Shown here: positions 15,640 through 24,603 of the stretch, in pieces
How positions within the stretch are numbered: the stretch's first letter is position 1
Layout of the letters: each line of letters starts with the position of its first letter
Assembly (NCBI RefSeq): GCF_019249655.2
Contig: NZ_CP137557.1
Span: 51,001 to 115,000 of the forward strand
Reading direction: 5' to 3'
DNA: 64,000 nucleotides
Source: Segatella copri
GTDB lineage: Bacteria; Bacteroidota; Bacteroidia; Bacteroidales; Bacteroidaceae
The notes under the pieces: generated by a model
Seen by the model: the letters and a program-made list of their open reading frames with translations, nothing else
What the model was told of the DNA's origin: nothing
Databases searched by the model: none
Made by a program: the position numbers and the translations under genes

Positions 15640-17721
15640 TTATTCCAAATCAAATTCGAAATCGAAGCCGTTGTCATCGGATTCCTTCTCCTGCTGCTTT
15701 GGCTTTGGTTTCGGAGGATTCTTCAGATTGCCCTTCTCATCAAACATATTGTAGGTGGTGCGAAGAACAATGAACTCGGTGCGACGGTTGATCTGGTTGC
15801 AAATCTCCTGATGCTCCTTGCTCTGCTTCAGGATAAACTCCTGGGTAAGCTCATCGCCCTCCTTGAGCCAAGGATATTTCTCGGTCAGTTTCTTGCGAAC
15901 CTTCTTTGGTCGCTCCTTGCCATAGCCCACAGGGGTAAGGCGCTCCTTCTCGATGCCATGGGCTATCAGATAGTTGACCACCGACTGGGCACGGCGCTGA
16001 GACAATCGTTTGTTGTATTCGGCATTGCCCTTGTAGTCGCAATGCGCACTCAACTCGATGGTAACGTTAGGATTCTCCTTGAGTAGTCCCACCAGTTCGT
16101 CGAGCGACTTGGTGCTGGCTGGTGTCAGCGTAGCCTTGTCGAAATCGTAGAAGATGTTGTCGATGAGCACAGGGGCGGTGATGGAAGCCAATGGGAACTG
16201 GAGTACGTACTCCTTGCTTTCCTTCGCCGAATCCACGCGCAGCTCCTCCTTGTGGTTGAGGAATCCCTTGCAGGATGCCATGATTAGATAATCTACTTTC
16301 GTGTTGATAGGCATGGTGAAAGAACCGTCGCTCTTCACCGGCAACTTCTTGTAGGTTCCGTCGTTTCCTACCACCGTAACCTGGGCGGCAGGCAACTCGT
16401 AGCCATCCATCTCATAGACCCAACCCTTCATGGTGGTAACAATCTCCGGATTCTCAAAGGAATAGATGTGGTCGTAGCCACGTCCATCCTTTCTATTGGA
16501 TGAGAAGAAACCGCGGTTGTGCGGACCTTCGAAGGTCATTCCGAAATCATCGGCTTCGGAATTCAGCGGATAACCCGGATGGGTTATCTTATATTGCTTG
16601 GTTTTCTTATCCACCTTGGCGATGTAGACGTCGAGACCGCCCATTCCTACATGACCATTGCTGCTGAAATAGAGGTCGCCATTAGGGCGGAAGGTTGGGA
16701 ACATCTCGTCGCCCGGGGTATTGATGGGTTCGCCGAGGTTTTCCACACCACCCAGTCCGGCAGCGGTGATGCGCACACGCCAGATGTCGTATCCGCCTAC
16801 GCCGCCCGGCATATCTGATACGAAATAGAGCCATTCGCCATCCGGACTGACAGCCGGATGGGCGTAGGTGCTCAGGGTATCCTTGGTGAGTTCCAGCGGA
16901 TTCGGCTTTCCCCATGCCGCATCCGAGCGGCTGGAGGTGACGATTTGGGCGAATCGGGGAGCAGATGCATCGGTGACGCATTGCGTGAGATACATCTCCC
17001 TGCCATCGGGAGCGAAGCAGCAGGCACCCTCGTCGTAGGCGGTGTTGAGGCCCGAGGCGATGGCTTCCGGTTTACTCCATTTTCCCTTGTCATCCTTTTC
17101 TGAAAGAAAGATGTCGCCTGCCTTGGTGCCGGTGATTCCGCTGAGTTCATCGCCCTGCGCCTCGTTGCGGGTAGAGGTGAAATAGAGCTGGTCGGCCTCA
17201 TCGCCCAGAAGCATCGGCGAATAATCGTCTCTTCGGGAGTTGAACACATCCATTTTCTTCACCTTATATCGGCTTCCTTCCTTCTTCCAGGTAGGGGCGA
17301 GCTGTGCCGATTTCAAGCCGTTTCGGGCAAGCACATTGTCGGGAAGCGAATCAACGAGGATTCTGAATTCCTTTTCCGCCTGCTTGTATTCTCCGTTTTT
17401 CAGGAGCAGACGGGCGTAAGCCAGGCGGTCGTCGATGGAAGCCTGGTTGTAGCGCACGGCGTTGCGATAGGCGGCAATCGCCTTGGGGGTGGAGTTGATC
17501 TTGTCGTAGCAGCGAGCCATCTTCAGGGCTATCTTGCCACGGCTGGCACGTTCCTTGGAAGGTGTCTTGGTGTAAGCCTGCTTAAACTGGTCGGCAGCAT
17601 CGTAGTATTCGCCCAAAGCCAGGAACTTCTCTCCCTTTTTCAGATTCTTGTCGATGCCGCAACTCATCAGGAGGAGGCAACAGACGGCTGTTATGATTTG
17701 ATAAAATCTTATTTGCTTCAT
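15640..17721 (-). CDS. PorE-like lipoprotein: TPR, beta-propeller, CRD and OmpA domains
   Basis: 693 aa. Lipobox LMSC (Cys21). Domains in order: TPR-like helices (25-145, GEKFLALGEYYDAADQFKQA), PD40/WD40-like propeller blades (165-400, SPDGEWLYFVSDMPGG and FRPNGDLYFSSNGH), a carboxypeptidase-regulatory-like fold (410-490, KGWVYEMDGYELPAAQVTV) and an OmpA peptidoglycan-binding domain (530-655, ELSAHCDYKGNAEYNKRLSQRRAQSV). This exact order is that of PorE, a periplasmic lipoprotein tied to the type IX secretion system in Porphyromonas. No other T9SS gene is in the window, so the T9SS role is inferred from architecture; related OmpA/PD40 lipoproteins also exist outside T9SS. Confidence 0.82.
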   Translation of the reverse strand: MKQIRFYQIITAVCCLLLMSCGIDKNLKKGEKFLALGEYYDAADQFKQAYTKTPSKERASRGKIALKMARCYDKINSTPKAIAAYRNAVRYNQASIDDRLAYARLLLKNGEYKQAEKEFRILVDSLPDNVLARNGLKSAQLAPTWKKEGSRYKVKKMDVFNSRRDDYSPMLLGDEADQLYFTSTRNEAQGDELSGITGTKAGDIFLSEKDDKGKWSKPEAIASGLNTAYDEGACCFAPDGREMYLTQCVTDASAPRFAQIVTSSRSDAAWGKPNPLELTKDTLSTYAHPAVSPDGEWLYFVSDMPGGVGGYDIWRVRITAAGLGGVENLGEPINTPGDEMFPTFRPNGDLYFSSNGHVGMGGLDVYIAKVDKKTKQYKITHPGYPLNSEADDFGMTFEGPHNRGFFSSNRKDGRGYDHIYSFENPEIVTTMKGWVYEMDGYELPAAQVTVVGNDGTYKKLPVKSDGSFTMPINTKVDYLIMASCKGFLNHKEELRVDSAKESKEYVLQFPLASITAPVLIDNIFYDFDKATLTPASTKSLDELVGLLKENPNVTIELSAHCDYKGNAEYNKRLSQRRAQSVVNYLIAHGIEKERLTPVGYGKERPKKVRKKLTEKYPWLKEGDELTQEFILKQSKEHQEICNQINRRTEFIVLRTTYNMFDEKGNLKNPPKPKPKQQEKESDDNGFDFEFDLE

Positions 17722-17744
17722 AATGGAACAACTTAATTATTTTA

Positions 17745-17994
17745 CTGAACTTTCGCAAGCAACTCTCCCACACGCCCTGAAAGGGCAGAAGCTCTTAGCC
17801 CAGGGCATCGCCCTGGGTATAGTAGCAGTCAGCAAGGCGCCCTGTAAGGGCAAAAGCTTTATAAATTGCCTCGTGTTTTGAAGCTTTTGCCCTTACAGGG
17901 CGACAGGCTTGCGTCCATGATTACCCAGGGTGCTGCCCTGGGCTAGGAGCTTCTGCCCTTTCAGGGCGTGTGGAGCTTATATGCGAAACTTGAG
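17745..17994. repeat. Long palindromic element with terminal inverted repeats (complete copy)
   Basis: Left end CTGAACTTTCGCAAGC, right end (complement) CTCAAGTTTCGCATAT. Reading inwards from both ends the same modules appear in the same order: CACACGCCCTGAAAGGGCAG, AAGCTC(T/C)TAGCCCAGGGCA, GCCCTGGGTA, then GCCCTGTAAGGGCAAAAGCTT. The element is therefore one 250-bp imperfect palindrome built of smaller palindromes. It lies between the divergent-side start of the PorE-like gene and the end of topB. Confidence 0.88.
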
Positions 17995-18004
17995 CTATAT
18001 CTTA

Positions 18005-20140
18005 TTACATCTGCGAGAATGGCTGGCGGTATTGGCAGCCGGATTTCCAGTTGCTGCAACCGTAGGCGGTCTTGCCCTTGATGATGACACCCTTGCCGCA
18101 GAGCGGACATGGTTTGCCTACCAATGGGTCGGCTTCATCCTTTTTCTTGGCTGGAGCCTTCTTCGCTTCTGGTTTCTTTGTCGCCGTTTTCTTCTTTTCC
18201 GGTTTTTTCTTGAGATCTTCCTCTGTCATGATGGTGACTCTTCGGCTGCTGTTATCCGATAGTACATCGATGACAATCTGGTTAATCTGCTCTTTCAAAC
18301 CATTGATGAACTCGGCTGGGTCGTAGGTCTTGTGCTCGATGTCGCGGAGTTTCTTCTCCCAGATACCGGTCAGTTCACAACTCTTCAGGAGTTCCTCGTG
18401 GATGGTGTCTATCAGCTCGATGCCCGTTGGTGTTGCCATCAGGTTCTTGCGCTGGCGGCGGATGTAGTGGCGCTTGAAGAGAGTCTCGATGATGCCGGCA
18501 CGGGAGGATGGACGGCCGATGCCGTTCTCCTTCAAGGCTGCACGAAGTTCCTCGTCTTCCACGAATTTACCCGCTGTCTCCATCGCACGGAGCAGGGTTG
18601 CCTCGGTGTAATACTTAGGCGGCGTGGTCCATTTCTCTGTCAGGGTAGGCTGATGGTCTCCCGATTCGCCTTTCACGAAAGAGGGGAGGGTTCTTTCTTC
18701 TACCACTTCCTTCTTGGCACCGTTTCCGTTTCCATCGCCTGCATTTCCGCCATCATTTCCGTTGGCATTATCAGCATCGTCGTCATCGGCATTCTTCGCA
18801 TCCTTGGCATAAACCACCCGCCAGCCTGGTTCCAGAATTTCCTTGCCGCTCACCTTGAACTCTATCTTTTCCGGTTTTGGTCCGTCTTCGTTGATTACCT
18901 CGCCTAATACGGTGGTGGTAGAGAATTTACAATCCGGATAGAACACGCTGATGAATCGCTTGGCGATGAGATCATACACGTTCGCCTCCATATCGGTGAG
19001 TCCGGTTGGCGGAACACCGGTTGGGATGATGGCGTGGTGGTCGGTCACCTTGCTGTTATCGAATACCTTCTTGCTCTTAGGCAACTTCTTTCCGGTGGCG
19101 GCGAGCTGCTGGATGAGCGGCAGATATTTCTGCTGACTGGCTATTCTTGCCTGGCTCACACCATTCAGAATCTGCGGACATTTCGGATAGATATCGTCTG
19201 TGAGAAACTGGGTATCTACACGAGGATAAGTGGTGTACTTCTTCTCGTAGAGACTCTGGATGAGCTTCAGCGTAATATCGGCAGAGTAGGCAAACTTCTT
19301 GTTGCAATCCACCTGCAGCGAGGTGAGGTCGTAGAGATGAGGCGGCGCCTCGTTTCCCTTCTTCTTGCTTACATCCGTAACGGTGAAGGGTTTTCCGGCG
19401 ATGGTGCTGAAAGCCTTCTCGCCTTCCTCCTTGCTGGTAAACTTGCCGCTGGTTGCCGTAAACTGGGTGTCGCGGTAGATGGTGGCGAGTACCCAGTAAG
19501 GCTCGGAAACGAAGTTGTCGATTTCCTTCTGGCGGTTCACGATGAGTGCAAGGGTAGGGGTCTGCACTCTACCGATGCTGAGCACCTGTCTGTTCTGACC
19601 ATATTTCAATGTGTAAAGTCGGGTGGCGTTCATGCCGAGAATCCAGTCGCCGATGGCACGTGAAAGTCCGGCAAGATAGAGCGACTGATATTCCCCCTGG
19701 TCTTTCAGTTCCTGGAAGCCCTGCTTGATGGCTTCATCGGTCATGGATGAAATCCACAGTCTCTTGACGGGGCATTTCGCCTGCGCCTTCTGCATCACCC
19801 ATCTCTGGATGAGTTCTCCTTCCTGTCCGGCGTCACCGCAGTTGATGATGCTGTCGGCAGCCTGCATCAGTTTTTCGATGGTGGCAAACTGCTTCTTGAT
19901 GCCTTCATCGTTGATGAGCTTGATGCCGAAGCGCTGTGGAATCATCGGCAACGCCGCAAGGCTCCAATGTTTCCACATCGGAGTATAATCATCCGGTTCT
20001 TTCAGCTCACAAAGGTGGCCGAAAGTCCATGTTACTTGGTAACCATTACCTTCCATATAACCGTCGCGCGCCGACGTAGCCCCGATGATTCGGGCGATGT
20101 CCTTAGCCACGCTAGGTTTCTCTGCTATACAAACTATCAT
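18005..20140 (-). CDS. topB: DNA topoisomerase III
   Basis: 711 aa. Toprim domain at the N-terminus (MIVCIAEKPSVAKDIARIIG, then INCGDAGQEGELIQRW with the acidic triad), active-site tyrosine in YTTYPRVDTQFLTDD, and a topoisomerase I-type core. The C-terminus has a Lys/Ala/Pro-rich linker (KKPEKKKTATKKPEAKKAPA) and a zinc ribbon CPLCGKGVIIKG...CSNWKSGCQ. Type IA enzyme that decatenates single-stranded DNA links. A charged Asn/Gly/Asp-rich insert near 470 (DDADNANGNDGGNAGDGNG) is species-specific. Chromosomal housekeeping copy by context, although TopB homologues also travel on conjugative elements. Confidence 0.93.
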   Translation of the reverse strand: MIVCIAEKPSVAKDIARIIGATSARDGYMEGNGYQVTWTFGHLCELKEPDDYTPMWKHWSLAALPMIPQRFGIKLINDEGIKKQFATIEKLMQAADSIINCGDAGQEGELIQRWVMQKAQAKCPVKRLWISSMTDEAIKQGFQELKDQGEYQSLYLAGLSRAIGDWILGMNATRLYTLKYGQNRQVLSIGRVQTPTLALIVNRQKEIDNFVSEPYWVLATIYRDTQFTATSGKFTSKEEGEKAFSTIAGKPFTVTDVSKKKGNEAPPHLYDLTSLQVDCNKKFAYSADITLKLIQSLYEKKYTTYPRVDTQFLTDDIYPKCPQILNGVSQARIASQQKYLPLIQQLAATGKKLPKSKKVFDNSKVTDHHAIIPTGVPPTGLTDMEANVYDLIAKRFISVFYPDCKFSTTTVLGEVINEDGPKPEKIEFKVSGKEILEPGWRVVYAKDAKNADDDDADNANGNDGGNAGDGNGNGAKKEVVEERTLPSFVKGESGDHQPTLTEKWTTPPKYYTEATLLRAMETAGKFVEDEELRAALKENGIGRPSSRAGIIETLFKRHYIRRQRKNLMATPTGIELIDTIHEELLKSCELTGIWEKKLRDIEHKTYDPAEFINGLKEQINQIVIDVLSDNSSRRVTIMTEEDLKKKPEKKKTATKKPEAKKAPAKKKDEADPLVGKPCPLCGKGVIIKGKTAYGCSNWKSGCQYRQPFSQM

Positions 20141-20244
20141 TCTTTATTCTTATTTCTGTTTGCAAAGGTACAATAAAATAATGAGATAGCCATCATTTCG
20201 CCTTCTTTTCTCATGGAAGGGAATAAAATATTCAGCAAAAAAGT

Positions 20245-20365
20245 CGCCCTGAAAGAGCAAAAGCTTCTTGTATTCAAAGCTTTTGCCCTTTCAGGGCGAC
20301 CTTGCTAATTGTTATCTAACCCAGGGCGATTGCCCTGGGCTAGGAGCTTCTGCCCTTTCAGGGCG
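20245..20365. repeat. Partial copy of the GCCCTTTCAGGGC palindromic element
   Basis: CGCCCTGAAAGAGCAAAAGC, then AAGCTTTTGCCCTTTCAGGG, CCCAGGGCGATTGCCCTGGG and GAGCTTCTGCCCTTTCAGGG. Right half plus part of the centre of the 17745-17994 element, without the TTTCGCA end. Followed by a short TCTGTGAAA tandem repeat (about 20376-20402). Confidence 0.78.
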
Positions 20366-20407
20366 TATTCATATAAATCTGTGAAAATCTGTGAAATCTG
20401 TGGGAGA

Positions 20408-23400
20408 TTACTCGTACTCCTGCCAGCTCTTAATCTGAAGCTGATTCTGGCTCAATGTGCAGAATGCCTCGATGAAGGCGGAAGCCAGACGGGCATTGGT
20501 GATCAGAGGAATGTTGTGGTCGATAGCGCCACGACGGATTCTGTAACCATTGGTCAACTCACGCTTGGTGTGATTCTTAGGGATGTTGACGATGAGGTCG
20601 AACTTGTGGTCGGCAATCATCTGCATCACGTTAGGGAGATCCTTGTGCTCCTCATCAGGCCATCCTACGGCTGTAGCCTTCACGTTGTTCTCGTTCAGGA
20701 ACTTCGCTGTACCGGCTGTAGCGTAGATGGTGTAACCGTTCTTCACCAGCGCCTGTGCAGCATCGAGCAGGGAAGCCTTCTCCTTCGCACCACCGCTTGA
20801 AAGCATAATGCCCTTGTCCTTTGAAGGAATCTTGTAGCCGGTGGCAATCAATGAGTTGAGCAATGCCTCCTCGAAAGTATCACCCATACAGCCTACCTCA
20901 CCGGTAGAACTCATATCTACACCCAAAACAGGGTCGGCGTTCTGCAAACGGGCGAATGAGAACTGTGATGCCTTCACACCCATGCGGTCGATATCGAAGG
21001 CAGACTTGTCTGGCTTCTGGTATGGAGCGTCGAGCATGATGCGGGTAGCCGTCTCGATGAAGTTGCGCTTCAATACCTTGCTCACGAATGGGAATGAACG
21101 GGATGCACGGAGGTTACACTCGATCACCTTCACATCGCGACCCTTAGCCAGGTACTGGATATTGAAAGGACCCGAGATGTTGAGCTCCTTGGCAATGGCA
21201 CGTGAAATCTTCTTGATCTGACGGGCTGTAGCGAAGGAAATCTGCTGAGCAGGGAAGGTCATGGTAGCGTCACCGGAGTGAACACCTGCATACTCTACGT
21301 GCTCTGAAATACCATACTCTACAATCTCACCATTCTGGGCAACACCATCGAACTCAATCTCGTTGGTCTCTGTCATAAACTGAGAGATAACCACTGGGTA
21401 CTCCTTGGAAACCTCAGATGCTGCCTCCAGGAAGCGACGCAACTCGTCATCGTCGTGGCAAACGTTCATGGCTGCACCAGAAAGAACGTAGGATGGACGA
21501 ACGAGAACAGGATAGCCTACCTCGTCGATGAACTTCTGAACATCCTCCATTGATGTGAGGGCGCTCCACTTAGGCTGGTCGATGCCCAGCTTATCGAGCA
21601 TGGCAGAGAACTTACCACGGTTCTCGGCACGGTCGATGTTGACAGGAGATGTACCCAGAATTGGCACAGACTGGCGATGGAGCTTCATAGCCAGATTGTT
21701 TGGAATCTGACCACCTACAGAAACAATCACACCACGTGGTGACTCCAGGTCGATGACATCGAGTACACGCTCGAATGAAAGCTCATCGAAGTAGAGACGG
21801 TCGCACATATCGTAGTCGGTAGATACAGTCTCCGGGTTGTAGTTGATCATGATTGACTTGTAACCCAACTTGCGGGCTGTGTTGATGGCGTTTACAGAAC
21901 ACCAGTCGAACTCTACAGAAGAACCGATGCGGTAAGCACCCGAACCGAGAACGATGACAGACTTCTCGTTCTTGTAGTAGTTGATGTCGTAACCCTCTAC
22001 GGCGTAAGTCATGTAGAGATAGTTGGTGAGGTCAGGATGCTCGCTAGCCACAGTAGGGATGCGCTTCACGGCAGGCAGAATGTTCAGCTTCTTGCGCTGG
22101 GCACGAACTGCGAGCACCTCCTTCTCCATATTGGTGTTCTGAGTCTTCAATACGAAGCGGCCTATCTGGAAGTCAGAGAATCCCAATACCTTAGCCTCGC
22201 GCAATACCTCGGCTGGAATCTCCTCCAAAGTATTATATTCAGAAAGCTTGTGCTTGTAATCTACGATATTCTTCATGCGCTCGATGAACCAAGGGTCAAT
22301 CTTGGTCAGCTCCTCGATGCGCTCGATGGTGTAGCCTTCCTCCAAAGCCTGGGCGATGGCGAAGATACGGAGGTCGGTAGGGTTGGAAAGCTCCTCATCC
22401 AGGTTGTCGAACTTGGTGTGGTCGTTGCCGACGAAACCGTGCATTCCCTGACCAATCATACGGAGACCCTTCTGGAGCATCTCCTCGAATGAGCGGCCGA
22501 TAGACATGATTTCGCCTACAGACTTCATGGAAGAACCAATCTTGCGGCTTACACCGGCAAACTTGGTAAGATCCCAACGAGGAATCTTGCAGATCATATA
22601 GTCGAGTGATGGAGCCACATAAGCTGAGTTAGGAGTACCCATCTCGCCAATCTGGTCGAGTGTATAACCGAGGGCAATCTTGGCTGCAACGAAAGCCAAA
22701 GGATAACCTGTAGCCTTAGATGCGAGGGCTGAAGAACGGCTCAAGCGAGCGTTGATCTCGATGATACGGTAGTCGTTGGTCTCAGCATTGAAAGCATACT
22801 GGATGTTGCACTCACCCACGATGTTGAGGTGACGGACGCACTTCACGGCGATGTCCTGCAACATCTTCACCTGCTCGTCGGTGAGAGAACAGGTAGGAGC
22901 CACTACGATAGATTCACCGGTGTGGATACCCAGCGGGTCGAAGTTTTCCATAGAGGCAACGGTGAAGCAGCGGTCGTTCGCATCACGGATGCACTCGAAC
23001 TCAATCTCCTTCCATCCCTTCAGGCTCTCCTCAACGAGTACCTGAGGTGCGAAAGTGAAGGCAGATTCAGCAATCTCCTTGAACTCCTCTTCGGTCTTGC
23101 AGACACCGGAACCGAGACCACCCAGCGCATAGGCAGAACGGATCATGATAGGGAAGCCGATGTTGCGGGCTGCAGCCACAGCCTCCTCCATGTTCTCGCA
23201 AGCGTGGCTTACTGGAACCTTGAGGTCAACCTTGTTAAGCTCCTTTACGAAGAGGTCGCGGTCTTCAGTGTTCATGATAGCCTCTACCGAGGTACCCAAT
23301 ACATCCACACCATACTCCTTGAGCACGCCGCTGAGGTAAAGCTCTGTACCCACGTTCAAACCCGTCTGTCCACCCCAAGCCAGCATAATGCCGTCAGGGC

Positions 23401-23641
23401 GTTCCTTCTTGATAATTTCAGTTACAAAAAAAGGTGTCACCGGCAAGAAATAAACCTTGTCAGCAATACCTTCACTCGTCTGAATTGTAGCAACATTAGG
23501 ATTGATAAGGACGGAACTGATACCCTCCTCGCGCAGCGCCTTGAGAGCCTGCGAACCGGAATAGTCAAACTCACCTGCCTGGCCGATTTTCAAAGCACCG
23601 GAACCCAGGACTAGGACTTTCTTAAGCTGTTTCTTCATCAT
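20408..23641 (-). CDS. carB: Carbamoyl-phosphate synthase large subunit
   Basis: 1077 aa, normal length. Two homologous ATP-grasp halves are visible, each with a preceding nucleotide motif (VLGSGALKIGQAGEFDYSGS and VLGSGAYRIGSSVEFDWCS), and a C-terminal MGS-like allosteric domain (IMLSSGGAKEKASLLDAAQA). Makes carbamoyl phosphate from bicarbonate, ammonia and two ATP for arginine and pyrimidines. The small subunit carA is not adjacent. The second ATG (MKKQLKK) is an equally possible start. Promoter on the minus strand at 23679-23709. Confidence 0.97.
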   Translation of the reverse strand: MMKKQLKKVLVLGSGALKIGQAGEFDYSGSQALKALREEGISSVLINPNVATIQTSEGIADKVYFLPVTPFFVTEIIKKERPDGIMLAWGGQTGLNVGTELYLSGVLKEYGVDVLGTSVEAIMNTEDRDLFVKELNKVDLKVPVSHACENMEEAVAAARNIGFPIMIRSAYALGGLGSGVCKTEEEFKEIAESAFTFAPQVLVEESLKGWKEIEFECIRDANDRCFTVASMENFDPLGIHTGESIVVAPTCSLTDEQVKMLQDIAVKCVRHLNIVGECNIQYAFNAETNDYRIIEINARLSRSSALASKATGYPLAFVAAKIALGYTLDQIGEMGTPNSAYVAPSLDYMICKIPRWDLTKFAGVSRKIGSSMKSVGEIMSIGRSFEEMLQKGLRMIGQGMHGFVGNDHTKFDNLDEELSNPTDLRIFAIAQALEEGYTIERIEELTKIDPWFIERMKNIVDYKHKLSEYNTLEEIPAEVLREAKVLGFSDFQIGRFVLKTQNTNMEKEVLAVRAQRKKLNILPAVKRIPTVASEHPDLTNYLYMTYAVEGYDINYYKNEKSVIVLGSGAYRIGSSVEFDWCSVNAINTARKLGYKSIMINYNPETVSTDYDMCDRLYFDELSFERVLDVIDLESPRGVIVSVGGQIPNNLAMKLHRQSVPILGTSPVNIDRAENRGKFSAMLDKLGIDQPKWSALTSMEDVQKFIDEVGYPVLVRPSYVLSGAAMNVCHDDDELRRFLEAASEVSKEYPVVISQFMTETNEIEFDGVAQNGEIVEYGISEHVEYAGVHSGDATMTFPAQQISFATARQIKKISRAIAKELNISGPFNIQYLAKGRDVKVIECNLRASRSFPFVSKVLKRNFIETATRIMLDAPYQKPDKSAFDIDRMGVKASQFSFARLQNADPVLGVDMSSTGEVGCMGDTFEEALLNSLIATGYKIPSKDKGIMLSSGGAKEKASLLDAAQALVKNGYTIYATAGTAKFLNENNVKATAVGWPDEEHKDLPNVMQMIADHKFDLIVNIPKNHTKRELTNGYRIRRGAIDHNIPLITNARLASAFIEAFCTLSQNQLQIKSWQEYE

Positions 23642-23678
23642 GTTATTTAACTATAAGTTTATTTTCTATTTCGGTATG

Positions 23679-23709
23679 CAAAGATACGCTATTTATTTCG
23701 TTTCTCCAA
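23679..23709 (-). promoter_or_regulatory. carB promoter
   Basis: On the minus strand TTTGG, about 20 bases, TATCTTTG (complement 23679-23686). Confidence 0.7.
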
Positions 23710-23792
23710 ATTTTCTGCAAATCTTTACAGTTAAATAACATGAATTATTCTTATTTCTGAGATAAAAGATTCGTCTTTTCCGTTTTTTTTAT

Positions 23793-23800
23793 TACTTTTG
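23793..23800 (+). promoter_or_regulatory. -7 element of the lut operon
   Basis: TACTTTTG, a full match to TAnnTTTG, 66 bases before the lutA ATG. The -33 region (TCTTTTCC) is weak. Confidence 0.6.
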
Positions 23801-23865
23801 CAGCGGCTTATAGTCAATGTAGAATTAGATTAAACAATAGCTTACAAGATAAAGTGATAACAACA

Positions 23866-24603
23866 ATGAAAGTCGGATTATTCGTCCCTTGTTATGTGGA
23901 TGCCTTATACCCTGAAGCGGGTGTGGCTACATACAAGTTATTAAAGCACTACGGACTGGATGTCGGCTATCCCGAAAAGCAGACTTGCTGCGGTCAGCCG
24001 ATGGCTAACGCGGGTTTTCAGGACAAGTCGGAGAAGGTCATAGAGACATTTGATGAGCTTTTCAAGGATTACGATTACATCGTAGCTCCTTCAGCTTCAT
24101 GTGCCGCTTACGTAAAGGTGTATTACCCTAAGATTCTGGAGGGTAAGCACGAGTGTATTTCATCAAAGAAGATTATGGATGTTGTGGAGTTCCTTCACGA
24201 TGTGCTGAAGGTGGATCATGTGCCGGGCAAATTCCCGCACGTGGTGAGTGTGCACAACAGTTGCCATGGTGTGCGGGAACTGGGCTTGTCGTCGCCATCT
24301 GAGCGACACATCAAGCCATTCAACAAGATTATCGACCTGTTGAATATGGTGGAAGGCATTACCATCCACGAACCGGAGCGCAAGGATGAGTGCTGCGGAT
24401 TCGGCGGTATGTTCTCTATCGAGGAGCCTGCCGTTTCTATCCGAATGGGAGAGGATAAGATCAAGCGCCACATGGCTACGGGTGCCGAATATGTCACCGG
24501 ACCGGATTCTTCCTGTCTGATGCACATGGCGGGTATTGCCAAGAAGGAGAAGATGCCGATTAAGTTTATCCATGTTGTTCAAATTTTAGCTGCAGGATTA
24601 TGA
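23866..24603 (+). CDS. lutA: Lactate utilization protein A (Fe-S protein)
   Basis: 245 aa. Two cysteine-rich CCG domains: TCCGQPMANAGF near residue 40 and CCGFGGMFSIEEP near 180, the ligands of an iron-sulfur cluster. LutA acts with LutB and LutC to oxidise L-lactate to pyruvate. The ATG at 23866 (MKVGLFVPCYVDALYPEAG) is chosen over a GTG four codons upstream because it gives the conserved N-terminus. Its stop overlaps the lutB start by 4 bases (ATGA). Confidence 0.92.
   Translation: MKVGLFVPCYVDALYPEAGVATYKLLKHYGLDVGYPEKQTCCGQPMANAGFQDKSEKVIETFDELFKDYDYIVAPSASCAAYVKVYYPKILEGKHECISSKKIMDVVEFLHDVLKVDHVPGKFPHVVSVHNSCHGVRELGLSSPSERHIKPFNKIIDLLNMVEGITIHEPERKDECCGFGGMFSIEEPAVSIRMGEDKIKRHMATGAEYVTGPDSSCLMHMAGIAKKEKMPIKFIHVVQILAAGL

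Noticed and set aside
11243..20365. Regularly spaced GCCCT-N3-AGGGC units as a CRISPR array
   Set aside because: Copies are far apart, there is no regular repeat-spacer order and no cas gene.
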